Shown here: positions 1-6,688 of the stretch, piece after piece
Position numbering within the stretch: the stretch's first letter is position 1
How the letters are laid out: every line of letters starts with the position of its first letter
NCBI GenBank assembly: GCA_031265025.1
Contig: JAISDF010000117.1
Span: forward strand, 1-11,079
Length of the DNA: 11,079 nt
Direction: 5' to 3'
Origin: Spirochaetaceae bacterium
GTDB lineage: Bacteria > Spirochaetota > Spirochaetia > Treponematales > Breznakiellaceae
Program-made: the position numbers and the translations under genes
The notes under the pieces: generated by a model
The model's database searches: none
What the model saw: the letters and a program-made list of their open reading frames with translations, nothing else
Told to the model about the DNA's origin: nothing

Positions 1-1
1 G

Positions 2-307
2 GTTGCGTTTAACGATCCCCGTATTCCCTTTTACTCCAATGTTTCGGGGAAAGCGGCCGCGTCAGGGGCCGAAATAAAGGAGCTTGCGCTCAGGCAGATA
101 AGCGCGCCGGTGCGCTGGATCGACGAAGAAGAAACCATCGCGGCGTCGGGAGCGGACATACTCCTTGAGACAGGGCCGGGCAAAACCCTTCAGGGTCTCT
201 GGAAGGATACAGGCTCTCCCCTCCCCTGCCTTGGGGCGGGAACAGTGGAAGAAGTTGACCGGCTGGAGGCACTCTCCCTGCCGGAAAACGCGGGAGGCGT
301 ACAATGA
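2..307 (+). CDS. fabD: Malonyl-CoA:ACP transacylase, C-terminal part (5' end outside window)
   Basis: FabD moves malonate from malonyl-CoA to the phosphopantetheine of ACP in the cytoplasm, supplying the FabF extender. Only the last 101 codons are present, read from base 2 and ending with TGA at 305-307. Recognisable family segments are PFYSNVSGK, SAPVRWID and the hallmark ETGPGKTLQGL near the end. The visible part begins after the usual positions of the active-site Ser (GHSLGE) and catalytic His, so catalytic competence cannot be judged. The stop overlaps the fabG start as ATGA, indicating translational coupling. Identity is well supported by the GPGK-TL-GL signature and by the following fabG and fabF. 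Confidence 0.9.
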   Translation, partial: VAFNDPRIPFYSNVSGKAAASGAEIKELALRQISAPVRWIDEEETIAASGADILLETGPGKTLQGLWKDTGSPLPCLGAGTVEEVDRLEALSLPENAGGVQ

Positions 308-1038
308 TTCTGGAACATAAAAAGGCCCTTGTAACCGGGGCTTCCCGTGGCATAGGCAGGGCCATAGCCGATACCTTTCTTGAAAACGGCGCCGAGGTCT
401 GGGGGCTGGGAACCAGGGAGCCTCCTGATCTGAAAGAAAGAACAGACAGGTCCGGGGGGGCGCTTCACTGGATAAGCGCCGATCTTGGGGAGCTTTCCGG
501 CCTTGAGGCCCTCATAGACGGAAACGTAAAAGAAGCCGGAGGCTTTGACATACTGGTAAATAACGCGGGCATCACCAGGGATAATCTTTCCCTGAGGATG
601 AGCCTCGCTGATTTTCAGAAGGTGCTGGACGTAAACCTTACCGCCGCGTTTCTCATAGCCCGCACCCTGGGCAGGGACATGATACGCCGCAGGGCAGGAG
701 CCATCATCAATATGGCAAGCGTGGTGGGCATACACGGCAACGGCGGCCAGGCGAATTATGCCGCCAGCAAGGCCGGCCTCATAGCCCTGACCAAATCCCT
801 GGCCCTGGAATTCGCCGGCCGGAGCATAAGGGTCAACGCCATAGCGCCGGGCTATATCGAATCGGACATGACAGCGGAGCTTTCGCCTGACGCGCGGGAA
901 AAGCTCCTGGAACATATTCCCTTTAAGCGTATAGGAAAGCCTGAGGATATAGCCCAGGCAGCCTTGTTCCTCGCGTCTGACGCGGCGGCGTATATAACAG
1001 GACAAGTTCTTGCCGTTGACGGCGGCATGTTCATGTGA
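304..1038 (+). CDS. fabG: 3-oxoacyl-[ACP] reductase
   Basis: FabG carries out the first reduction of the elongation cycle, turning 3-oxoacyl-ACP into (R)-3-hydroxyacyl-ACP, normally with NADPH. The 244-residue length is typical. It is a classical short-chain dehydrogenase: TGASRGIG at 11-18, NNAG at 86-89, and the catalytic tetrad Asn111, Ser139, Tyr152 and Lys156 (NYAASK). NAIAPGYIESDMT follows and the end VDGGMFM is family-typical. The ATG at 304 is supported by GGGAGG at 292-297 and overlaps the fabD stop. By my count 14 of 20 Ile codons are ATA and about half of Arg codons are AGG. Many SDR enzymes look alike, but position between fabD and fabF makes FabG secure. Confidence 0.96.
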   Translation: MILEHKKALVTGASRGIGRAIADTFLENGAEVWGLGTREPPDLKERTDRSGGALHWISADLGELSGLEALIDGNVKEAGGFDILVNNAGITRDNLSLRMSLADFQKVLDVNLTAAFLIARTLGRDMIRRRAGAIINMASVVGIHGNGGQANYAASKAGLIALTKSLALEFAGRSIRVNAIAPGYIESDMTAELSPDAREKLLEHIPFKRIGKPEDIAQAALFLASDAAAYITGQVLAVDGGMFM

Positions 1039-1052
1039 ACCGGAGGAGTAGT

Positions 1053-2318
1053 ATGAAAACCAGAGTCGTCATTACCGGGATGGGGGCCATTTCGCCCATA
1101 GGCAACTCGGCGTCCGATTTTTCCTCGGCCCTCAGGGCGGGAAAAAGCGGCATAGGGACCATCACCAGCTTTGACACCACGGGCTTTGATGTAACCATAG
1201 CCGGTGAGGTTAAGGATTTTGACCCTTCACTATGGATAGATAAAAAAGACGCCCGGAAGATGGCCCGCTTTTCCCAGTTTGCCGCGGCTGCGGCCGCCCA
1301 GGCTCTGGAACAGGCGGAGCTCCTCAAGGACGGGGAAGAAGGAAGGCGCACGCTTTCAGTCAATCCTGAACGCACCGGCATAGTTTTGGGCAACGGCATA
1401 GGGGGCTTTGAGATCGTCAGCGAATCGTTCCGCAAGCTCTTCGGCGCGGGACCCCGGCGCATGCTGCCCCTTACGGTTCCCATGATGATAGGCAATGAGG
1501 CCGCGGGAAATCTTTCCATGATCTTCGGCTCTAGGGGACCTTCCTATACCCAGGTTACCGCCTGCGCATCGGGCACCGACGCCCTGGGGCAGGCCCTGGA
1601 CCTGATACGCTCAGGCCGCTGCGACACGGTCATCTCAGGCGGAACCGAAGCCTGCATTGTTCCCTTTGCCATAGGCGGCTTTCAGATGCTCAAGGCCCTT
1701 TCGTCAAAGCGCTGTCATGAGCCGGAAAAGGCTTCGCGGCCCTTTGACGCCGACAGGGACGGCTTTGTCCTCGGCGAGGGCGCCGGCATATTGATACTCG
1801 AAAGCGAGGACCACGCCAAAGCGCGGGGCGCGAAGATACTCGCCGAATTCGCGGGCTACGGCGCCACGTCGGACGCTTACCACATCACCGCCCCCGAGCC
1901 TTCGGGTCAGGGAGGCGGCAGGGCCATCACGCTTGCCCTGGAAGACGCCGGAATGAAGGGCGAAGAAATTCACTATTACAACGCCCACGGAACCAGTACC
2001 GAAATCAATGACCCGACAGAAACAAAAATGATCAAGTGCGCCTTTGGCGATTATGCCTATAAACTTAAAGTCTCCAGCACCAAGAGCATGACCGGCCACT
2101 GCATAGCCGGAGCCGGCGGACTTGAGGCCATAGCCTGCATACTTGCGATTAACGGGGGCTTTTTCCCGCCGACCATTAACCTTGAAAATCCCGATCCCCA
2201 GTGCGACCTGGACTATGTTCCCCTCAAGGCTCAGGAAGGCCGCATAGACGCGGCGGCGTCAGGTTCCCTGGGTTTCGGCGGCCATAACGGCGTGGTAGTT
2301 TTCAGGAGATATTCATGA
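1053..2318 (+). CDS. fabF: 3-oxoacyl-[ACP] synthase II (beta-ketoacyl-ACP synthase)
   Basis: FabF catalyses decarboxylative Claisen condensation of malonyl-ACP with an acyl-enzyme, lengthening the chain by two carbons. The 421-residue protein has the KAS I/II triad: Cys171 in TACASG, His312 in NAHGTST and His349 in SMTGHCIAGAGG, with Lys344 in STKSMTGH. The N-terminal RVVITGMGAISPIG and C-terminal SLGFGGHNG are typical. The ATG at 1053 is chosen over the in-frame GTG at 1035 because GGAGG at 1042-1046 is correctly spaced and MKTRVVITG is the family start. It follows fabG by 14 nt and overlaps fabZ by 4 nt. acpP, often found between fabG and fabF, is absent here. FabB is the alternative name, but length and context favour FabF. 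Confidence 0.95.
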   Translation: MKTRVVITGMGAISPIGNSASDFSSALRAGKSGIGTITSFDTTGFDVTIAGEVKDFDPSLWIDKKDARKMARFSQFAAAAAAQALEQAELLKDGEEGRRTLSVNPERTGIVLGNGIGGFEIVSESFRKLFGAGPRRMLPLTVPMMIGNEAAGNLSMIFGSRGPSYTQVTACASGTDALGQALDLIRSGRCDTVISGGTEACIVPFAIGGFQMLKALSSKRCHEPEKASRPFDADRDGFVLGEGAGILILESEDHAKARGAKILAEFAGYGATSDAYHITAPEPSGQGGGRAITLALEDAGMKGEEIHYYNAHGTSTEINDPTETKMIKCAFGDYAYKLKVSSTKSMTGHCIAGAGGLEAIACILAINGGFFPPTINLENPDPQCDLDYVPLKAQEGRIDAAASGSLGFGGHNGVVVFRRYS

Positions 2319-2743
2319 ACGCCGAAATCAAAGACCTTCTGCCCCACAGGACGCCCTTTCTCTTTGTGGACGAAATACTCAAAGCCGATGATGAAAAAAT
2401 AATTGCCGTTCATACCTTTACCAAAGATGAATTTTTCTTTGCCGGACATTTTCCCCAATACCCCGTGGTCCCCGGCGTCATACTCATCGAGACCATGGCC
2501 CAGTCAGGCGGGGCGGGACTCAGAAAGCTCGGCAAGCTGGGAGGGGATGCCCTTTTCTTTCTCGCTACGGCGGACAAGGTAAAGTTCCGCCGCCAGGTGA
2601 GACCCGGCGAAACGCTGCGTTCCGAAGTGGTTAATCTCAGGGTGTCATCAAAAATGATTAAACAGGCCGGCATGGCCTATGTGGGGGACGAACTTGCCGC
2701 GCAGGCCGAATGGCTCTGCCTTGTAAGTCCCCGGGGAGAATAA
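2315..2743 (+). CDS. fabZ: 3-hydroxyacyl-[ACP] dehydratase
   Basis: FabZ dehydrates (R)-3-hydroxyacyl-ACP to trans-2-enoyl-ACP. This 142-residue hot-dog fold protein has the N-terminal LLPHRTPFLFVDE signature, the catalytic His45 in GHFP and the catalytic Glu59 in IETMAQ (FabA enzymes carry Asp here). The usual KFRRQVRPGETL strand lies at 90-101. The ATG overlaps the fabF stop as ATGA, with AGGAG at 2304-2308 inside the fabF coding sequence. Its product is the substrate of the next gene product, FabV, only 3 nt downstream. No FabA/FabM-like isomerase is visible, so unsaturated fatty acid synthesis, if present, is encoded elsewhere. Confidence 0.95.
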   Translation: MNAEIKDLLPHRTPFLFVDEILKADDEKIIAVHTFTKDEFFFAGHFPQYPVVPGVILIETMAQSGGAGLRKLGKLGGDALFFLATADKVKFRRQVRPGETLRSEVVNLRVSSKMIKQAGMAYVGDELAAQAEWLCLVSPRGE

Positions 2744-2746
2744 CGC

Positions 2747-4003
2747 ATGAATATCAAACCTATGGTACGGAATAATATCTGCATCAACAGTCATCCGGCG
2801 GGCTGCGCCAAAACCGTGAAGAACTGCATAGATTACACGGTTAAAAATCTTTCCGGTGGAAAGCCGGGCCCGGACGCGGGAAAAGCCGCTCCCCAGGGCG
2901 CGCCCCGCCTGGCGCTTGTCATAGGCTGTTCCACAGGGTACGGCCTTTCCAGCCGCATTGCCGCGGCCTTTGGCTACGGCGCGGCTACGGTGGGGGTTTC
3001 CTTTGAAAAGGCCGGCAGCCCTACCAAGCCCGGTACGCCCGGCTGGTACAATAACCTTGCCTTTGACAGGGAGGCGAAAAAGGCCGGCCTTGCTTCCCTT
3101 ACCCTTGACGGGGACGCCTTTTCCGACGACATGAAGGAGAAGACAGTCAAAGCCATAAGGGAACTTGCGGCAGGGGCGGGACTTGAGCCCAAAGTCGACC
3201 TCGTCATCTATTCCCTGGCCTCTCCGGTACGGACCGATCCTGTGGACGGGACCCTGTACCGTTCGGTAATCAAGCCCATAGGACAGCGCTATTCGGGCCT
3301 TACGGTTGACATGATGAGCGGCAAATTCGGCGCAGCCTCGGCGGAACCGGCTTCGGAAGAAGAGATAGTCCATACCATCAAGGTCATGGGCGGCGAGGAC
3401 TGGGAGCGCTGGATGGCCGCCTTAGACAAAGCGGGGACACTTGCGCCAAAGGTAAAGACCGTGGCCTATACCTATCTGGGGCCCGAATTTTCCTGGCCCA
3501 TTTACAAAAACGGAACCATAGGGCGGGCCAAGGAAGACCTTGAACGGGCCGCCAAAGCCATAGGCAAAACCCTGGAAAGCCGGGGCGGGGCCGCATGGGT
3601 CTCGGTCAACAAGGCCCTGGTTACGAGGGCCAGCGCGGTGATTCCCATCATACCCCTGTATGTTTCAACCTTGTTCAAAGTTATGAAAGAAAAGGGCCTG
3701 CACGAGGACTGCATAGAGCAGATTATCCGGCTCTACAAGGAAAGGCTCTACGCCGAAGGCGCGGCCCTTGATCCGGCCAGGGTTCCTGTTGATGAGGCCG
3801 GCCGCATCAGGATAGACGACAGGGAAATGCGGGAGGATGTTCAGAAAGAAACGGCAAAAAGAATGGAAAGCATCACCGAAGAGAACATTCATGAAAAAAC
3901 AGATATAGCGGGTTTTAAGCACGATTTTCTTGAGGCCCACGGCTTTGATGTGGCCGGCGTGGATTATGAAGCCGATGTTGATCCTTCCGGCATACCCGCC
4001 TAG
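2747..4003 (+). CDS. fabV: trans-2-enoyl-ACP/CoA reductase, FabV/TER family
   Basis: FabV performs the final reduction of each elongation round, trans-2-enoyl thioester to saturated acyl chain. The 418-residue protein has the family N-terminus (KPMVRNNICINSHPAGC), the nucleotide loop GCSTGYGLSSR at 60-70, EKAGSPTKPGTPGWYNN, the active-site Y-x8-K as Tyr253 to Lys262, and VTRASAVIPIIPLY at 292-305. Glu87, just after the second Rossmann strand, fits NADH preference as described for T. denticola TER. Compared with that enzyme (about 397 residues) there is extra sequence at about 36-54 before the Rossmann strand. The ATG has GGGGAG at 2733-2738. Its place between fabZ and accB argues for an ACP-linked role, although homologues are often annotated as enoyl-CoA reductases. 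Confidence 0.95.
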   Translation: MNIKPMVRNNICINSHPAGCAKTVKNCIDYTVKNLSGGKPGPDAGKAAPQGAPRLALVIGCSTGYGLSSRIAAAFGYGAATVGVSFEKAGSPTKPGTPGWYNNLAFDREAKKAGLASLTLDGDAFSDDMKEKTVKAIRELAAGAGLEPKVDLVIYSLASPVRTDPVDGTLYRSVIKPIGQRYSGLTVDMMSGKFGAASAEPASEEEIVHTIKVMGGEDWERWMAALDKAGTLAPKVKTVAYTYLGPEFSWPIYKNGTIGRAKEDLERAAKAIGKTLESRGGAAWVSVNKALVTRASAVIPIIPLYVSTLFKVMKEKGLHEDCIEQIIRLYKERLYAEGAALDPARVPVDEAGRIRIDDREMREDVQKETAKRMESITEENIHEKTDIAGFKHDFLEAHGFDVAGVDYEADVDPSGIPA

Positions 4004-4017
4004 GAGGGCATTGTATT

Positions 4018-4515
4018 ATGGATGAAAAAACCATACTAACCATCATGGACAAATTCAATTCCAGTTCTATAGTTGAATTTGAATTGAACGAAAACAGTTC
4101 CGGCCTCAAACTCCGCAAGGCCGGGGCCTTCTCCGCCGGGAGAGGCGTTTGCGGATCAGGCGGAGAACGCGGCAACGGAGAACGCGGCGGAGCCCACGGC
4201 GAAGAAGCCCGCGATGCCGAAGGCCGCGCCGAAGACTCAGGTCTCAGGCTCGTCCTGCCCGGCGCTGCCGCCGAAGGGGAACTCATCACCAGCCCCATAG
4301 TGGCGACCTTTTACGCTTCCTCCGATCCCGACGCGAAACCCTTTGCGCCTGCAGGCGCAAAGGTAAAGGCCGGGGAAACGCTTTGCATACTGGAAGCCAT
4401 GAAGATGATGAACCATCTGGAAGCCGAATTCGACTGTGAGATACTTGAGGTCAAAGCAAAAAGCGGAGACCTGGTAGAGTACGGCCAGGCCCTGTTCAGG
4501 GTGGAACGTGTTTAA
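4018..4515 (+). CDS. accB: Acetyl-CoA carboxylase biotin carboxyl carrier protein
   Basis: AccB carries the covalently attached biotin that shuttles CO2 between AccC and the AccD/AccA transferase. The 165-residue protein has a short N-terminal helical part (1-37), a linker (about 38-87) and a C-terminal biotinyl domain starting at ITSPIVATFY. The biotinylated lysine is Lys129 in EAMKM. The ATG has GGAGGG at 4003-4008, touching the fabV stop. The linker is odd. As read it is Gly/Arg/Glu-rich and contains Cys45, whereas BCCP linkers are usually Ala/Pro-rich; the +1 frame over 4142-4234 does encode an Ala/Pro/Lys/Glu-rich stretch. Paired compensating frameshifts are therefore possible. The ends of the protein are secure; the linker is not. 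Confidence 0.93.
   Translation: MDEKTILTIMDKFNSSSIVEFELNENSSGLKLRKAGAFSAGRGVCGSGGERGNGERGGAHGEEARDAEGRAEDSGLRLVLPGAAAEGELITSPIVATFYASSDPDAKPFAPAGAKVKAGETLCILEAMKMMNHLEAEFDCEILEVKAKSGDLVEYGQALFRVERV
4161..4190 (+). repeat. 15-nt tandem unit, two copies, in the accB linker
   Basis: The 12-base word CGGAGAACGCGG occurs at 4161-4172 and again at 4176-4187, giving two adjacent 15-nt units that differ only in the last two bases. In the annotated frame they encode GERGN then GERGG. In the +1 frame they encode AENAA-type residues. Because the unit is a multiple of three, its gain or loss keeps frame and would only change linker length. Confidence 0.8.
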
Positions 4516-4525
4516 CGCCGGGCTT

Positions 4526-4543
4526 ATGAAGGACAGGTTTTGA
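4526..4543 (+). other. Five-codon minicistron overlapping the accC start
   Basis: An ATG at 4526 reads five codons (MKDRF) and stops at TGA 4541-4543, which overlaps the accC TTG start at 4540-4542. It has no convincing ribosome binding site of its own, and its own codons contain the AAGGA that probably serves accC. Expression is not shown; it could be chance in a 24-nt gap. Confidence 0.25.
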
Positions 4544-5862
4544 TTAAACGTCTTTTAATCGCCAACAGGGGAGAAATCGCCGTCAGGATCATCAGGACCT
4601 GCAGGGAAATGGGCATAGGGACCGTGGCGGTTTATTCCACCGCCGACCGGGACAGCCTTCATGTACGCCTTGCCGATCAGGCGGTCTGCATAGGCCCCCC
4701 TCCTTCGGCCCAAAGTTATCTTGTGCGGAACAACCTCATCATGGCGGCGCTGAACACCGGCTGCGAGGCAATACATCCCGGCGTCGGCTTTCTTTCAGAA
4801 AACGCCGAATTTGCCCGCATGGTCAGGGACAGGGGGCTTGTGTTTATCGGCCCCGATCCCGAGGTCATAGAACTGCTCGGCGACAAGGTCAGGGCCCGGC
4901 TTACGGCAAAGCGTTTCGGCCTGCCGGTAACGCCGGGAACCGAGGGGGCCGTTGCCGGAGAGGACGAAGCAAAAAAGGCCGCCGGGAATCTTGGCTATCC
5001 GGTAATCATCAAGGCGGCATCGGGCGGCGGCGGCAAGGGCATGCGCATAGTCCGCTCACCCTCCGAACTTGGAGCGAATCTTTCCCTGGCAAAGGCCGAA
5101 GCCGAGGCGAATTTTTCCGACGGCTCTGTGTATATCGAGCGCTATCTGGAAAATCCCCGCCATGTGGAGCTTCAGATCATCGCCGGTTCCTCGGTGGCGG
5201 TTCTTGGGGAACGGGACTGTTCGGTTCAGCAAAACCACCAGAAACTGATAGAAGAAAGCCCCTCCCCCGGCGTAGATTTAAGTATGAGAAAACGCATGAC
5301 CAGGGGCGCGGTAAAAATGTTCCGTGAACTGGGCTACAGGGGAGCGGGCACCATAGAATTCCTTGTCGAGGGAAACAGCTTTTATTTTATGGAAGTCAAC
5401 GCCAGGGTTCAGGTTGAACATCCGGTGAGCGAGATGGTTTCCGGCATGGACATCATACGGGCGCAGCTATTGGCCTGTACGGGAAACACGACGGAAGAAA
5501 TCAAGAACCCGCGCCTTGAGGGCTGGGCCATGGAATGCAGAATCAACGCCCTCTCTCCCGGAACCGTAAGCCGCCTCGAAATTCCCGGAGGCCCCGGCGT
5601 GCGTTTTGATTCTTTCCTGTACCGGGGCTATGCTGTTCTTCCCTACTATGATTCCATGATAGCCAAACTCATTGTCCATGCCCCGGACAGGGAAAGGGCG
5701 TTACACCGCATGGAACGGGCCCTTGGAGAGCTTGTTATCGAAGGCGTCAAAACCAACAGGGAGCGGCAGCTCCGTATTATTGAAGACCCTGTTTTCCGTT
5801 CGGGAAATTTCGGGACTTCGTATTATCAAAACATGGAAAAGGAAACAGAACATGTCGAATAA
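4540..5862 (+). CDS. accC: Acetyl-CoA carboxylase, biotin carboxylase subunit
   Basis: AccC uses ATP and bicarbonate to carboxylate biotin on AccB. The 440-residue ATP-grasp protein has IANRGEIAVRI at 7-17, AIHPGVGFLSENAEFA at 77-92, the glycine-rich lid SGGGGKGM at 161-168, ENPRHVELQ at 204-212, HQKLIEESPSP at 233-243, EVNARVQVEHPVSEM at 285-299 and catalytic Arg334 in ECRINA. The start is TTG at 4540: the family begins at IKR-IANRGE, no in-frame ATG fits, and AAGGA at 4529-4533 is well placed. It is the only non-ATG start seen in the operon. After ECRINA the usual EDP...F.P segment is missing, about seven residues. The end overlaps accD by 11 nt. Pyruvate carboxylase-type subunits are an alternative, but context makes AccC firm. 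Confidence 0.95.
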   Translation: MIKRLLIANRGEIAVRIIRTCREMGIGTVAVYSTADRDSLHVRLADQAVCIGPPPSAQSYLVRNNLIMAALNTGCEAIHPGVGFLSENAEFARMVRDRGLVFIGPDPEVIELLGDKVRARLTAKRFGLPVTPGTEGAVAGEDEAKKAAGNLGYPVIIKAASGGGGKGMRIVRSPSELGANLSLAKAEAEANFSDGSVYIERYLENPRHVELQIIAGSSVAVLGERDCSVQQNHQKLIEESPSPGVDLSMRKRMTRGAVKMFRELGYRGAGTIEFLVEGNSFYFMEVNARVQVEHPVSEMVSGMDIIRAQLLACTGNTTEEIKNPRLEGWAMECRINALSPGTVSRLEIPGGPGVRFDSFLYRGYAVLPYYDSMIAKLIVHAPDRERALHRMERALGELVIEGVKTNRERQLRIIEDPVFRSGNFGTSYYQNMEKETEHVE

Positions 5863-6688
5863 CACCGGCGAAGAAGCCGAGAAAATACACCCGGAACCCT
5901 GCCCTGCCTGCGGGGCCCAGTATCAGGATGAAGCCATACAAACAGAACTCAATACCTGTCCGGGCTGCGGCTTCCATTACCGCATGGAGCCTGTGGAACG
6001 TATAGCCTATCTTACCGATCCGGGAAGTTTCAGCGAAATTTCCGCCACCCTCAGTTCCCTTAATCCCATAGACCTCATGGGCTATGAGGAAAAACTTTCG
6101 GAAGCCGAGGCCAAGGCGCGGATGAAAGACGCGGTTATCACCGGGACCTGCGCCATAGAGGGCAGAGCCGCCATACTCGGCCTCATGTCCTTCAATTTTA
6201 TGGGAGGCTCCATGGGTTCCGTGGTGGGAGAAAAGGTAAGCAGGGCCCTTCGCAAAGGGGCCGAAGAAAAACTTCCGGTCATCCTGTACACCAATTCGGG
6301 AGGGGCCCGCATGCAGGAAGGAATCTTCTCCCTGCTCCAGATGGCAAAGACCTCAAGCGCGGCGGCGGAACTGGACAAGGCGGGCGTTCCCTTCTTTGTG
6401 GTGCTCTGCGATCCCACGACAGGAGGCGTTACCGCGTCCTTCGCTATGCTGGCCGACATCATCATGGCCGAACCCGGCGCCCTCATCGGCTTTGCCGGTC
6501 CCAGGGTTATTGAAGGGACCATACGGCAGACTCTGCCTGAGGGATTTCAGAAAGCCGAATTTCAACTTGAAAAGGGATTTACCGACATGATTGTTCCCCG
6601 CAAGGATCAGCGCAGAACCCTTGCCGCGCTAATCGATCTTCATAGAAGCGGATGCGGCAACACTCCGTCAAGGCCGGAGGATGTATGA
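5852..6688 (+). CDS. accD: Acetyl-CoA carboxylase carboxyltransferase, beta subunit
   Basis: AccD pairs with AccA to transfer the carboxyl from biotin to acetyl-CoA. The 278-residue crotonase-fold protein starts with a four-cysteine zinc ribbon (Cys17, Cys20, Cys36, Cys39; CPACG and CPGCG). It continues with FMGGSMGSVVGEK at 116-128, SGGARMQEG at 149-157, DPTTGGVTASFAM at 187-199 and LIGFAGPRVIE at 211-221. The ATG at 5852 lies inside the end of accC with AAAAGGAAA at 5837-5845 upstream. The frame stays open further upstream, but that extension lies within accC and is unrelated to the family, so it is excluded. The stop overlaps accA as ATGA, in keeping with the equal stoichiometry of the two subunits. 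Confidence 0.95.
   Translation: MSNNTGEEAEKIHPEPCPACGAQYQDEAIQTELNTCPGCGFHYRMEPVERIAYLTDPGSFSEISATLSSLNPIDLMGYEEKLSEAEAKARMKDAVITGTCAIEGRAAILGLMSFNFMGGSMGSVVGEKVSRALRKGAEEKLPVILYTNSGGARMQEGIFSLLQMAKTSSAAAELDKAGVPFFVVLCDPTTGGVTASFAMLADIIMAEPGALIGFAGPRVIEGTIRQTLPEGFQKAEFQLEKGFTDMIVPRKDQRRTLAALIDLHRSGCGNTPSRPEDV

Noticed and set aside
190..1005. Long open frame on the minus strand (271 codons) opposite fabD/fabG
   Set aside because: It lies antisense to a secure FabG with full catalytic motifs, and its translation resembles no family; GC-rich DNA commonly gives such shadows.
4149..4439. Arg-rich 96-codon frame overlapping accB (third frame)
   Set aside because: It runs through the conserved biotinyl domain in the wrong frame and is Arg-rich only because of GCG/CGC-rich DNA.
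5672..5851. N-terminal extension of accD inside accC
   Set aside because: The extra 60 codons overlap a conserved accC region and do not resemble AccD; ATG 5852 has a suitable ribosome binding site and gives a normal-length protein.
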